This document shows, piece after piece, positions 51,054 through 59,134 of a stretch of 64,000 bases of DNA. This stretch comes from Saccharothrix tamanrassetensis (GTDB lineage: Bacteria > Actinomycetota > Actinomycetes > Mycobacteriales > Pseudonocardiaceae): positions 328,083 through 392,082 of the forward strand of contig NZ_JACHJN010000008.1 of the NCBI RefSeq assembly GCF_014203665.1. The letters run 5' to 3'. The translations under genes and the position numbers were made by a program. Numbering within the stretch: the first letter of the stretch is position 1; each line of letters begins with the position of its first letter. The notes beneath the pieces are model-generated. The model searched no databases. It was not told the DNA's origin and saw only the letters and a list, made by a program, of their open reading frames with translations.

Positions 51054-52060
51054 TCCGCACCCAGGCCCAGGACCCGGCGCAGCCACGAGTTCCGCGTCGC
51101 CAGCGCGGTCCGGCTGACGTGCCAGTCGGGCACGTACATGTCGAACCCGTGGAAGGCGCCGCTCCACACGTGCAGTTCGGCCTGGCCGCCGGTGGCCCAG
51201 ATCCGCAGCGCGTACTCGGTGTCCTCGTCCCGGAACGGCTCGGCGCTGCCCACCTCGATGAACGCGGGCGGCAGCCCGGAGAGGTCGGTGGCCCGGGTGG
51301 GTGCCGCGTACGGCGACACCGCGTCGGTCCCGACGGCGTCGCCGAGCAGCGACCGCCAGCCCGCCAGGTTCGACTCCCGGGTCCAGGTGCCCAGGCCGCT
51401 GTACTGCCTGCTGGCGACCGTGGTGTTGGTGTCGTCGATCATCGGGCAGAGCAGCAGCTGCCCGGCGAGCGCGGGGCCACCCCGGTCGCGGGCCAGCAGC
51501 GCCACCCCGGCGGACAGGCCGCCGCCGGCGCTGCCGCCCATGACCACGATCCGGTCCGGGGCGACGCCGAGTTCGTCGGCGTGCCCGGCCAGCCACACCA
51601 GGCCGGCGTAGCAGTCCTCCACCGGCGCGGGGTGCGGGTGCTCGGGGGCCAGCCGGTACTCGACGTTGACCGCCACCACGCCCAGCTCCAGGACCAGGGC
51701 GAGCAGCCGGGAGACGTCCATGTTGCGGTGGCCGATCATCATGCCGCCGCCGTGGATGTTGTACAGGGCGGGCACGGGCCCCCGGGCGCCGCGCGGGGAC
51801 AGGACCGTGATCTCCAGGTCCGGTGCGCCGTCGGGTCCGGGGATCGTCCGCTCGACGACGTCCACGGGCGCGTCCCCGACGACTTCGGCGGCGGGCGGGA
51901 ACATCGCGGCCATGGCCTGCCGCATCGCCGGGATCGACTCGGGCGTGAACGGCGGGGCGTCCGGCGACACGATCTGCGCCAGCGCGGGCTCGATCTCGGG
52001 GTCGAACGGGACGGGGGGATGCGCCACGGCAGGCTCCTCGCTGACGGGTTGGGAGATCAC
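51050..52060 (-). CDS. HSL-family alpha/beta hydrolase (esterase), copy 1
   Basis: A 336-residue enzyme from GTG 52060, overlapping the aldo/keto reductase stop (GTGA). Oxyanion motif HGGGMMIG, catalytic Ser in MGGSAGGGLSAG, Asp in RDEDTEYALR, His in GAFHGFDMY. It differs from copy 2 mainly in its N-terminal cap, so the two may act on related but different esters. It is the third gene of the leftward operon driven from the ADH promoter. Confidence 0.87.
   Translation of the reverse strand: MISQPVSEEPAVAHPPVPFDPEIEPALAQIVSPDAPPFTPESIPAMRQAMAAMFPPAAEVVGDAPVDVVERTIPGPDGAPDLEITVLSPRGARGPVPALYNIHGGGMMIGHRNMDVSRLLALVLELGVVAVNVEYRLAPEHPHPAPVEDCYAGLVWLAGHADELGVAPDRIVVMGGSAGGGLSAGVALLARDRGGPALAGQLLLCPMIDDTNTTVASRQYSGLGTWTRESNLAGWRSLLGDAVGTDAVSPYAAPTRATDLSGLPPAFIEVGSAEPFRDEDTEYALRIWATGGQAELHVWSGAFHGFDMYVPDWHVSRTALATRNSWLRRVLGLGAE
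51164..51220. repeat. 57-bp identical tract, copy in esterase 1
   Basis: Second copy of the 57-bp tract at 50178-50234, in the same codon positions of the paralogous gene. Sequence outside the tract diverges, especially in the N-terminal cap. Confidence 0.85.
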
Positions 52061-53013
52061 GGGCCCTCCGGGTCGACCGCGTCCCGGTCGACCCAGAACG
52101 GCTCGACCAGCGCGCGCAGCTCCTCGGCGCCGACCCGCTCGACCAGGTCGACGGCGGCCAGGTTGTCCTCGACCTGCTCGAGCCGGCTCGCGCCGAACAG
52201 CGTGGTGACGTTGGCCGGGTGGGTCAGCGTGAAGGCGACGGCGAGCCGGGCCGCGCTCGTGCCGAGCTTCTCCGCGACCTCGACGACGCCGGGGGCGGTC
52301 TGCTTGATCGCCTCCCGGACGCCTCCGGGGTCGCGGCCGATCTCGCGGGTCTGGCCGGTGCGCCCGGCGAGGATGCCGCCCTCGAGCACGTCGGAGGCCT
52401 GCATGGTGAACCCCTCGGCGAACAGCCTGCCGAACGGCTCGCCGTCCGGGATGGAGCGGCGGCCGATGCTGTACTTCAGCTGGGCGATCTGCGGGCCGTC
52501 GACGCCGCGCTCGGCGGCGATCTCGCGGAGGCGGCGGATGTTGCCCGCGGACCAGTTGTTGACGCCCCACGCCCGGATCAGCCCGTCGCGGGCCAGCCCG
52601 GCGAGGTCGTCGACCAGGTCCTCCAGCGCGATGTCGTCCCGCCGGAGGTCGCCGAGGACCACCAGGTCGGCGACGTCGAACCCGCCGCGCAGGAAGGCGT
52701 TCTCCAGCTGCGGGCGGAACCCCTCGTCGCCGAAGCCCTCGAGCCACAGCTTCGCCGACACCAGGTACTCGTCGCGCGGGATGCCGGCGGCGCGCATGAT
52801 CGCGCCCCAGATCACGTCGGTGAAGACCGGCGGCTTGCCGGGCATGCCGTAGACGGCCACGTCGAACAGGTTGACCCCGGCGGACACGGCCGCGCGGACC
52901 ATCGCGACGGCGTCGGCGAAGTCCATCCGGTCGTAGGTGTGCCAGGAGCCGAGGGACAGCAGCGAGACGTCCAGGTCGGACGTGCCGATGCGGCGGCGGG
53001 GCAAGGTGGACAC
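52057..53013 (-). CDS. Aldo/keto reductase family protein with altered catalytic motif
   Basis: A 318-residue TIM-barrel protein from GTG 53013 with AGGAG 6 nt upstream (MSTLPRRRIGTSDLDVSLLS). Tyr (in FDVAVYGM) and Lys (in SAKLWL) of the usual tetrad can be placed. The segment where HxPD holds the catalytic His reads VVLGDLRRDD, so the His is missing. The late NADPH-binding region (FGASRLEQVEDNLAAV) is kept. It may still reduce a carbonyl poorly or serve another role. It sits 15 bp after the ADH gene and overlaps the esterase gene. Confidence 0.82.
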   Translation of the reverse strand: MSTLPRRRIGTSDLDVSLLSLGSWHTYDRMDFADAVAMVRAAVSAGVNLFDVAVYGMPGKPPVFTDVIWGAIMRAAGIPRDEYLVSAKLWLEGFGDEGFRPQLENAFLRGGFDVADLVVLGDLRRDDIALEDLVDDLAGLARDGLIRAWGVNNWSAGNIRRLREIAAERGVDGPQIAQLKYSIGRRSIPDGEPFGRLFAEGFTMQASDVLEGGILAGRTGQTREIGRDPGGVREAIKQTAPGVVEVAEKLGTSAARLAVAFTLTHPANVTTLFGASRLEQVEDNLAAVDLVERVGAEELRALVEPFWVDRDAVDPEGP

Positions 53014-53028
53014 GGTGTCTCCTACTGG

Positions 53029-54138
53029 TCAGGGAAGGCGGGGGTCGATGACGGCCTTGACCTCGTCGAGCCGGTGCATCGCCTCGATCCGGTCGGACGC
53101 GGCCGACAGCCCGACCGGTGTGCCGAACAGGTCCTGCCACGGCATCCGGTCGGCGAAGGCGCCGAAGAACTCGATCGCCCGGTGGTAGTCGGCGATGTCG
53201 CCGTTGAGCGAGCCGACGACGGTGAGCTCCTTGCCCATCACGGTGCCGAGCGGCAGCGGCGCGGAGTCCGGGCCCGTGCTGCCGACGATCACCACCCGGC
53301 CGCGCTGCGCGGCCATCGCGACGGCCTCCCGGCCGACCGAAGGGGCGCCGGCGAAGTCCATCACCAGGTCACCGCCGTGCCCGCCGGTGAGTTCGCGGAC
53401 CCGTTCGACGATGCCGTCCGAGCCCGCCGAGACGTCGACCGTCGCGTCGGCGCCGAACTCGGCGGCCAAGGTCAGCCGGGACGCCGGGGCGCCGACGGTG
53501 ATCACCTTGCCGGCTCCGGAGATGTGGGCGACGGCGGTGGCGAACAGGCCGAGCGCGCCGGAACCCTGGACCACGACCCGCGAGCCCGGCGTCACCCCGC
53601 CCGCGCCGGCGAACGCGCGGAGCACGGTCTTGGCCGCGCAGCCCGCCATGGCCGCCCAGGTGTCCGGGAGGTCGTCGGGCAGCAGCAGCTTCGCCGCGCG
53701 GGGCACGACGTAGGCGTACTCGCACAGGCCGGCGGTCGCGAAGGGGTGGACGTCGGACCGCTGCAGGAAGCCGTAGCCGCGCCGGGAGCACGCGACGGGC
53801 TCGCGCAGCACGGTGCAGCCGTAGCACTCGCCGCAGGTCGACTCCGACCAGCCGATCCGCGCGCCGACCGCGATGTCGCGGCCGAGCGCGTCCCGGGTGC
53901 CCGGACCGACGGCGACGACCTCGCCGACCATCTCGTGGCCCAGCACCATCGGCAGCATGCCGGGGAAGCTCATCTTGCCGGACCAGATCTCCACGTCGGT
54001 GCCGCAGAGCGTGGCGCAGGAGACGCGGACCAGGGCCGCGCCGGGTTCCACCTCGGCGGGCAGCGGGAGTTCGGTGAGGTGCAGCGGTTCGCCGTGCTCG
54101 GTCAGCACCGCCGCTCGGGTGGAGGTCGGGACGGTCAT
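53029..54138 (-). CDS. Zinc-dependent alcohol dehydrogenase (MDR family)
   Basis: A 369-residue enzyme, ATG 54138 (MTVPTSTRAAVLTEHGEPLH) with AAGGAG 5 nt upstream. The catalytic zinc site is Cys in CATLCGTDV and GHEMVGEV. The structural zinc lobe is CGECYGCTVLREPVAC. The Rossmann motif is VVVQGSGALGLFA. It oxidises an alcohol or reduces an aldehyde with NAD(P). It is the first gene of a five-gene leftward operon (ADH, AKR, two esterases, MFS) read from a promoter whose -10 box lies inside the palindrome at 54184-54203. Confidence 0.9.
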   Translation of the reverse strand: MTVPTSTRAAVLTEHGEPLHLTELPLPAEVEPGAALVRVSCATLCGTDVEIWSGKMSFPGMLPMVLGHEMVGEVVAVGPGTRDALGRDIAVGARIGWSESTCGECYGCTVLREPVACSRRGYGFLQRSDVHPFATAGLCEYAYVVPRAAKLLLPDDLPDTWAAMAGCAAKTVLRAFAGAGGVTPGSRVVVQGSGALGLFATAVAHISGAGKVITVGAPASRLTLAAEFGADATVDVSAGSDGIVERVRELTGGHGGDLVMDFAGAPSVGREAVAMAAQRGRVVIVGSTGPDSAPLPLGTVMGKELTVVGSLNGDIADYHRAIEFFGAFADRMPWQDLFGTPVGLSAASDRIEAMHRLDEVKAVIDPRLP

Positions 54139-54183
54139 CGGGCTCCTTCCGGTGGCGGGAGGCGCGATCCGGCCGCCCGGGGA

Positions 54184-54212
54184 TAGTCTACGGCTGTCGA
54201 CTAAAATGTCGA
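54184..54212 (-). promoter_or_regulatory. Operator site A with promoter of the ADH operon
   Basis: TAGTCTACG-GC-TGTCGACTA (54184-54203) is a 20-bp palindrome, arms matching at 7 of 9 pairs. On the minus strand TCGACA (54212-54207), a 16-bp spacer and TAGACT (54190-54185) form a promoter, so the palindrome covers the -10 box and spacer. It lies 46 bp before the ADH ATG. Confidence 0.7.
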
Positions 54213-54358
54213 GACCCCGTTGCTCGTGTCCGTCGAGCACGGGAAAGGGCCACTGTGGACGCCGGTGCGCTGTCCTCAGTGGACGGTCGGCCCACGGGGT
54301 GGGCCGGTGCCGCCGGAGGTGGGGCGGTGGGCCGGACCGGGTGGTCCGACCCCGCTCG

Positions 54359-55081
54359 TCAGCCGAGCAGCTGGCCGCCGTCGACCGGGAGGCTCGTGCC
54401 GGTGATGTGGGCCGCGGTGTCGCCGGCCAGGAAGACCACCGCCGCCGCCACGTCCTCGACCGCGGCCAGCTTCCGCAGCGGGATCCGGCCCACCCACGCC
54501 TCGCGTGCGGGCGAGCCCTCCGGCATCCCGGCGGCCAGCATCGGGGTGAGCACCGGGCCGGGGGCCACCGCGTTCACGCGGATGCCGTGCTCGGCCAGCT
54601 CGATGGCCGCCCACCGGGTCAGCGCGTCGACCGCGGCCTTGCTGCTCTCGTAGCCGCCCATGCCGGGAGTCGGCTGCCGGCCGCCGATCGACGACAGGTT
54701 GACCACCACCCCGCCCGCTCCGCGCTCGACCATCCGGCGCGCGACCTGTTGCGTCATCAGGAAAGTGCCGTGGACGTTCGTGTGCAGGATGCGGAGCATG
54801 TCCGCGGCGGGCAGTTCCAGCAGGCGGCCGTGGACGCTCAGCAGGCCCGCGTTGTTGACCAGCACGTCCACCGGCCCGGTCTCGTCGAGCGCCCGGGTGA
54901 TCGACTCCTCGTCGGTGATGTCCACGGCCACCCCGCGCACGCCCAGCGCGGCGGCCGCGTCCTCGGCGCCGTCGACGTCCGCGAGGACAACGTTGTCACC
55001 GAGGGTGTGGAACGCGGTGGCGACCGCGCGGCCGATGCCGCCGGCTCCTCCGGTGACCAACACGGTGCGGGCAGACGTCAT
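54359..55081 (-). CDS. Short-chain dehydrogenase/reductase (SDR)
   Basis: A 240-residue classical SDR (MTSARTVLVTGGAGGIGRAV). Cofactor motif TGGAGGIG, NNAG at ~77-80, catalytic Ser in NLSSIGG and Y-x3-K in GYESSKAAV. It oxidises or reduces a secondary alcohol/ketone. GAGAGG lies upstream of the ATG. It is a single gene with its own operator-promoter (55124-55143), placed between the ADH operon and the divergent methyltransferase-like gene. Confidence 0.9.
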   Translation of the reverse strand: MTSARTVLVTGGAGGIGRAVATAFHTLGDNVVLADVDGAEDAAAALGVRGVAVDITDEESITRALDETGPVDVLVNNAGLLSVHGRLLELPAADMLRILHTNVHGTFLMTQQVARRMVERGAGGVVVNLSSIGGRQPTPGMGGYESSKAAVDALTRWAAIELAEHGIRVNAVAPGPVLTPMLAAGMPEGSPAREAWVGRIPLRKLAAVEDVAAAVVFLAGDTAAHITGTSLPVDGGQLLG

Positions 55082-55123
55082 CGTCGGTTCCTCTCAACGG
55101 GCCAGGGTTCCCGGTCGGGTTTA

Positions 55124-55143
55124 CTGTATACAAGCGTAGAAAA
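55124..55143 (-). promoter_or_regulatory. Operator site B before the SDR gene
   Basis: CTGTATACA-AG-CGTAGAAAA is a weaker copy of the shared palindrome. On the minus strand TATACA falls at the same position as the TAGACT -10 box in the other sites. It lies 43 bp before the SDR ATG. Confidence 0.55.
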
Positions 55144-55308
55144 TAATCCCCTTGGACCACAAGAGGAACCGGCGGTCGGACGCTTCGGTGCGGTGGTGCG
55201 CCCCGGTGGTCGTCCGGGTGGCCGCGGCGGGGCCGCGGAGATGGGCCGCGAGCGGTGGCCCGACAGGAAATCGACATCGGTGGAACCCGGCCGGGGGACT
55301 GGCGCTTT

Positions 55309-55328
55309 TAGTCGACGTGCGTAGACTA
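55309..55328 (+). promoter_or_regulatory. Operator site C before the methyltransferase-like gene
   Basis: TAGTCGACG-TG-CGTAGACTA is the best palindrome of the set, arms matching at 8 of 9 pairs. TAGACT (55322-55327) within the right arm can serve as the -10 box, 56 bp before the ATG at 55384. Confidence 0.7.
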
Positions 55329-55383
55329 TCACTCTCTCGTCCGGGCACCGCCGAGGTGACCCGCATTCCTCCGAGGAGCCGTC

Positions 55384-56361
55384 ATGACCGGACCAGCCCC
55401 CGACCGCATCGTCGACATCGCGATCGGCTACATGGGCGCCAAGCAGTTGTTCGCCGCCTCCCGGATCGGGCTCTTCCGCGCCCTCGCCGACGGTGCCCGC
55501 ACGGCGGCCGAACTCGCCGGGACCACCGGCGTGAGCGAGCAGCTGGCCCGCATCCTGGCCGACGCGATGAACGCCCAGGGCCTGCTCGACCGGCAGGACG
55601 GCCGGTACTCGCTGGCGCCGGACGCGGCGGAGTACCTCGGTGGCGGCGGTGCGACCGACCTCGCGCCGTTCCTGACCTTCCTCAACGAGATCAGCTACGG
55701 CCATTGGTTGCAATTCGACAACACGGTGGACACGACCAAGCCGGGCGACCTGCAAATGGACGACGCCCGGTGGGCCACGTTCATGGCCGGCGTGATGCGG
55801 TACAACGCGCTGCACGCCGCGATGCTGGCGCGCGGCTTCGACTTCACGCCGTACCGGTCGATGCTGGACCTGGGCGGGCTGTCGCCGGAGTTCGCCATCG
55901 GCGCGCTGCGGGCCAACCCCGACCTCGCGGTCCGGTTCGTGTTCGCGCCCATGGCGACGCAGGGGATCACCGACGCGCTCGCCGCCGCGGGCCTCACCGA
56001 CCGGGCGACCGTCGAACCCGCCGACACCGAGACGGCCGCACCGGGCGGTGACCACGACATCGTCATGGTCAACCACGTGATCCACCGGTTCACCGCCGAG
56101 CAGAACCGGACCATCCTGGCGAACGCCCGGGCGGCGGCCAAGGACGGGGCGACCCTCCTGCTGCTCGACTTCTTCCTGGACGACGACGAGCGCCAGCGCG
56201 GGATCGACGCGCTGCACGCGGGGGAGTACTTCGTCATCGACGGCACGGTGGTCTACCCCGAGGCAGAGGTGCGGTCCTGGCTGGACGGCACCGGCTGGCG
56301 GGCCCGCGAGGTCCTCGCGCTGCCGGGCAGCCCGCGCGTGCTGGTCGCCGACGCGATCTGA
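55384..56361 (+). CDS. O-methyltransferase-family protein with degenerate SAM-binding motif
   Basis: A 325-residue protein (MTGPAPDRIVDIAIGYMGAK). Residues ~10-95 are the winged-helix dimerisation domain of class I O-methyltransferases, and ~140-325 the Rossmann-like domain. The SAM loop, normally DxGGGxG, reads LDLGGLSPEF at ~161-170. The acidic residue that binds the SAM ribose is replaced (VFAPM at ~186-190 instead of a DLP-type motif). The catalytic His region (MVNHVIHRF) is kept. It may have lost methyl transfer or changed cofactor. It is the only gene of its unit, under operator C. Confidence 0.8.
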   Translation: MTGPAPDRIVDIAIGYMGAKQLFAASRIGLFRALADGARTAAELAGTTGVSEQLARILADAMNAQGLLDRQDGRYSLAPDAAEYLGGGGATDLAPFLTFLNEISYGHWLQFDNTVDTTKPGDLQMDDARWATFMAGVMRYNALHAAMLARGFDFTPYRSMLDLGGLSPEFAIGALRANPDLAVRFVFAPMATQGITDALAAAGLTDRATVEPADTETAAPGGDHDIVMVNHVIHRFTAEQNRTILANARAAAKDGATLLLLDFFLDDDERQRGIDALHAGEYFVIDGTVVYPEAEVRSWLDGTGWRAREVLALPGSPRVLVADAI

Positions 56362-56447
56362 TCTAGAACGCTTTTCATATACGATTCCGCGGACTCCGAA
56401 TTGTTGCTGTTCGGTTACTTCCGGGTCGAATACCAGTCGGTCAACCG

Positions 56448-56476
56448 TTGATTTTTTTGCCGACGAACGTAGACTA
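56448..56476 (+). promoter_or_regulatory. Operator site D with promoter of the ABC transporter-TetR operon
   Basis: TTGATT (56448-56453), a 16-bp spacer and TAGACT (56470-56475) form a promoter. TTGCCGACG-AA-CGTAGACTA (56457-56476) overlaps it with a perfect right arm. The leader to the ATG at 56593 is ~110 nt. Confidence 0.65.
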
Positions 56477-56592
56477 TCCCGCATCGTGGTGAGCCAGGTC
56501 TCACCCCTTGATCCACCAGTTCCAGGCGAGGACCAGGCCGCTGTAGCGGCGCGTGACCCCGCCGGCAGTCCATCACCCGAGAGAAGGACTCG

Positions 56593-58131
56593 ATGACGAG
56601 GACACGCACAGCGGCACTGGTCGCGACAGCGGCCGCAGTGGCCGCCGCGCTCGCCGCATGCACCAGTTCAGGCGGCGGCGGTGGCGGCAGCACCGGCACC
56701 GCGGACACGGGCGAGCTCAAGGCCGGGGTGTTCCTGGACGTGACCTCCTGGGATCCGGCCGCCGCCGACATCGGCTTCGACGGCCCGTACCTGTCGGCCG
56801 TCTACGACCCGCTCGTGGCGCTGGACAAGGACGGCAAGCCGGTGCCCGCACTGGCCAAGTCCTGGGAGTGGTCCGCCGACCGGCTGACCCTGACCGCGGA
56901 ACTGCGCACGGACGTCACGTTCGACGACGGGCAGAAGTTCGACTCCGCCGCGGCCGTCGCGAACCTCCAGCACCTGAAGGCCGGTGTCCGCTCCGGACAG
57001 GCCTACCTCAACGTCGCCGGCGTCGAGGCCAAGGACGCGGACACCGTCGAGATCAAACTGTCCAAACGGGACGACTCGCTGCTCTACTTCATGGGCCTGG
57101 GCCGCAGCTGGATGGCCTCCCCCGCGGCCATCCAGGCGGGCGCGCTGGCCAACGGCCCGGTCGGCTCGGGTCCGTACACCTACGACAAGGCCAACTCGGC
57201 GCCGCAGTCGCAGTACGTCTTCACCAAGAAGCAGAGCCACTGGGACAGCGGCACCTACCCGTTCCCGACGGTGAAGCTGTTCCCGATCACCGACCAGACG
57301 GCCAGCTTCAACGCGATGCTGTCCGGCCAGCTCAACGTCCAGTTCGCCAACGCGGCGAACCTGCCGAAGGCCAAGGAGAACGGCTGGAACATCGCGTCCA
57401 AGCCGTCGTCCTGGGTCGGCGTGCAGTTCGCCGACCGGACCGGCAGCCAGGTCAAGGCCCTCGGTGACCAGCGCGTCCGGCAGGCGATCAGCTACGCCTT
57501 CGACGCGGCCGGCATCCTCAAGGCGGTCGGCAACGGCTCCGGCACGGTCACCAACCAGCTGTTCCCCTCGGACAACAGCGGCGTCTACGACAAGTCGATG
57601 AACGACAAGTACAAGACGGACATGGCCAAGGCCAAGCAGCTGCTCGCGGACGCCGGCTACCCGGACGGCTTCGCCGTGAAGATGCCGATGTCGCCGATCT
57701 TCGCGGCGTGGCAGCCCGCCGCCAACCAGACCTTCGGCGAGCTGGGCATCAAGGTGGAGTGGCAGGACATGGCCATGCCGGACTACCAGAAGAACGCGCC
57801 GACGTACCCGATGTTCCTCGCGGTGATCGCCATGAGCGGCAACGACATGGCCACGCTGTCCGACCAGGTCACCACCGCCCAGTGGTACAACCCGAACCCG
57901 TCGGTCGACGCCTTCCCGGAGGTCAAGGCGCTGGTCGAGCAGGTCGAGAAGGCCGAGCCCGGCCCGCAGCAGACGGAGCTGCTCAAGCAGCTCAACACGA
58001 AGCTGGTCGACCTGGCCTGGTGGAGCGTCTGGTACCAGGCAGACAACAACTACTTCAGCGTCAAGGGGATCACGGTGACGCCGATCACCGGCATGATGTT
58101 CCCGACGCTGCGGTTCATCCAGCGCGGCTGA
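56593..58131 (+). CDS. ABC transporter substrate-binding lipoprotein (family 5)
   Basis: A 512-residue lipoprotein (MTRTRTAALVATAAAVAAAL), lipobox ending at C23 (LAAC), then a Ser/Gly linker. The SBP_bac_5 fold is seen in VTSWDPAAADIGFDGPYLSA, VGSGPYTYDKA and QRVRQAISYAFDAAGIL. AAGGA lies 5 nt before the ATG. The family binds peptides, but also glycosides, opines and other small molecules. Here the surrounding esterases and dehydrogenases hint at a non-peptide ligand (inference). It is the first gene of a five-gene operon that ends with a TetR regulator. Confidence 0.9.
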   Translation: MTRTRTAALVATAAAVAAALAACTSSGGGGGGSTGTADTGELKAGVFLDVTSWDPAAADIGFDGPYLSAVYDPLVALDKDGKPVPALAKSWEWSADRLTLTAELRTDVTFDDGQKFDSAAAVANLQHLKAGVRSGQAYLNVAGVEAKDADTVEIKLSKRDDSLLYFMGLGRSWMASPAAIQAGALANGPVGSGPYTYDKANSAPQSQYVFTKKQSHWDSGTYPFPTVKLFPITDQTASFNAMLSGQLNVQFANAANLPKAKENGWNIASKPSSWVGVQFADRTGSQVKALGDQRVRQAISYAFDAAGILKAVGNGSGTVTNQLFPSDNSGVYDKSMNDKYKTDMAKAKQLLADAGYPDGFAVKMPMSPIFAAWQPAANQTFGELGIKVEWQDMAMPDYQKNAPTYPMFLAVIAMSGNDMATLSDQVTTAQWYNPNPSVDAFPEVKALVEQVEKAEPGPQQTELLKQLNTKLVDLAWWSVWYQADNNYFSVKGITVTPITGMMFPTLRFIQRG

Positions 58132-58143
58132 CGCGCCCGTGCT

Positions 58144-58178
58144 CCGGCGGGTCCGTCCACACCGGACGGACCCGCCGG
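58144..58178 (+). terminator. Intra-operon hairpin, 15-bp perfect stem
   Basis: CCGGCGGGTCCGTCC (58144-58158) and GGACGGACCCGCCGG (58164-58178) pair fully around a 5-nt loop, 12 bp after the binding-protein stop and 14 bp before the permease start. Such hairpins after binding-protein genes usually attenuate transcription or protect the upstream mRNA, raising binding protein over membrane parts. Confidence 0.75.
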
Positions 58179-58192
58179 TGAGGAGCCGAGAA

Positions 58193-59134
58193 ATGCTGTC
58201 CTTCATCGCGAAACGCCTGCTGTCGGGGATCCTGCTGCTCGTGGTCGTCACGAGTGGGACGTTCTTCCTCGCGTACCTGGCCGTCGGGGATCCGACCCCC
58301 GGGTTGCTCGGCAACAGCGCCACGCCTGCCCAGCAGGCCGCCCTGCGCACCAAGATCGGCTACGACCAGCCGCTGCTCGTCCAGTTCTGGAACTGGTTCT
58401 CCAACGCCGCCACGGGCGACTTCGGCACCTCGTGGCGCAACTTCCAGCCGGTCAACGACCAGATGGCGCTGCGCGTCCCGGTCACGCTGTCGGTCGTGGT
58501 CGTCGCGACCGTGCTCTCCGCCGTCATCGGCGTGGCCGTGGGCATCGCGTGCGGCCTGCGGCCCGGCGGCATGCTCGACCGCGGCCTCAAGCTCGCGTCC
58601 GTGGTGCTGTTCGCGCTCCCCGGCTTCTGGGTCAGCCTGGTGCTGGTGATGTGGTTCGCCATCGAGCTGAGGTGGTTCCCGGCCATCGGGTACGTCTCGC
58701 CGGACCAGTCCGTCGGCGGCTGGCTCCGGTCGATCACGCTGCCCTCGGTGTCCCTGGCGCTCGGCGCGATCGTCATGGTCGGGGAGCAGCTGCGCAACGG
58801 CTTCCTCCAGGTCGCCAACCAGGACTTCGTGCGCACGCTGCGGGCCCGCGGGCTCTCCGGCCGGCGGGTCACCATGCACGTGCTGCGCAACGCCTCGCCC
58901 GCCGCGCTGACCGTGCTCGCGCTGCTGTTCGTCGGGCTGCTCGGCGGCGCCATCGTGGTCGAGATCGTGTTCAACCTGCCCGGCATCGGCAGCCTGACCC
59001 AGTCGGCCTCGCAGATCGGGGACATCCCGGTGCTGCTCGGCCTGACCGCCGTCACCGTGGTGTTCGTCGTCATCGTCAACTTCCTGCTCGACCTCGTGCT
59101 CGGGTGGGTCAACCCGAAGGTGCGCGAGCGATGA
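58193..59134 (+). CDS. ABC transporter permease, DppB type
   Basis: A 313-residue membrane protein, ATG 58193 (MLSFIAKRLLSGILLLVVVT) with AGGAG 8 nt upstream. The EAA loop (FVRTLRARGLSGRRVTMHVL) and the ending [19 protein letters not shown] are typical. Six membrane segments are expected. It forms the pore with the permease half of the next gene, which it overlaps by 4 bp (ATGA). Confidence 0.92.
   Translation: MLSFIAKRLLSGILLLVVVTSGTFFLAYLAVGDPTPGLLGNSATPAQQAALRTKIGYDQPLLVQFWNWFSNAATGDFGTSWRNFQPVNDQMALRVPVTLSVVVVATVLSAVIGVAVGIACGLRPGGMLDRGLKLASVVLFALPGFWVSLVLVMWFAIELRWFPAIGYVSPDQSVGGWLRSITLPSVSLALGAIVMVGEQLRNGFLQVANQDFVRTLRARGLSGRRVTMHVLRNASPAALTVLALLFVGLLGGAIVVEIVFNLPGIGSLTQSASQIGDIPVLLGLTAVTVVFVVIVNFLLDLVLGWVNPKVRER

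Larger units (their letters stand above)
55082..55383. other. Divergent promoter region between SDR and methyltransferase-like genes
   Basis: This 302-bp gap holds two operator sites (B at 55124-55143, C at 55309-55328), one near each gene. The 165 bp between them carry no gene that I can support. Confidence 0.6.

Noticed and set aside
48859..51060. Apparent fusion of an esterase-region frame with the MFS transporter
   Set aside because: The upstream part is a shifted-frame shadow of the esterase gene; the transporter starts at GTG 50073 in a GTGA overlap.
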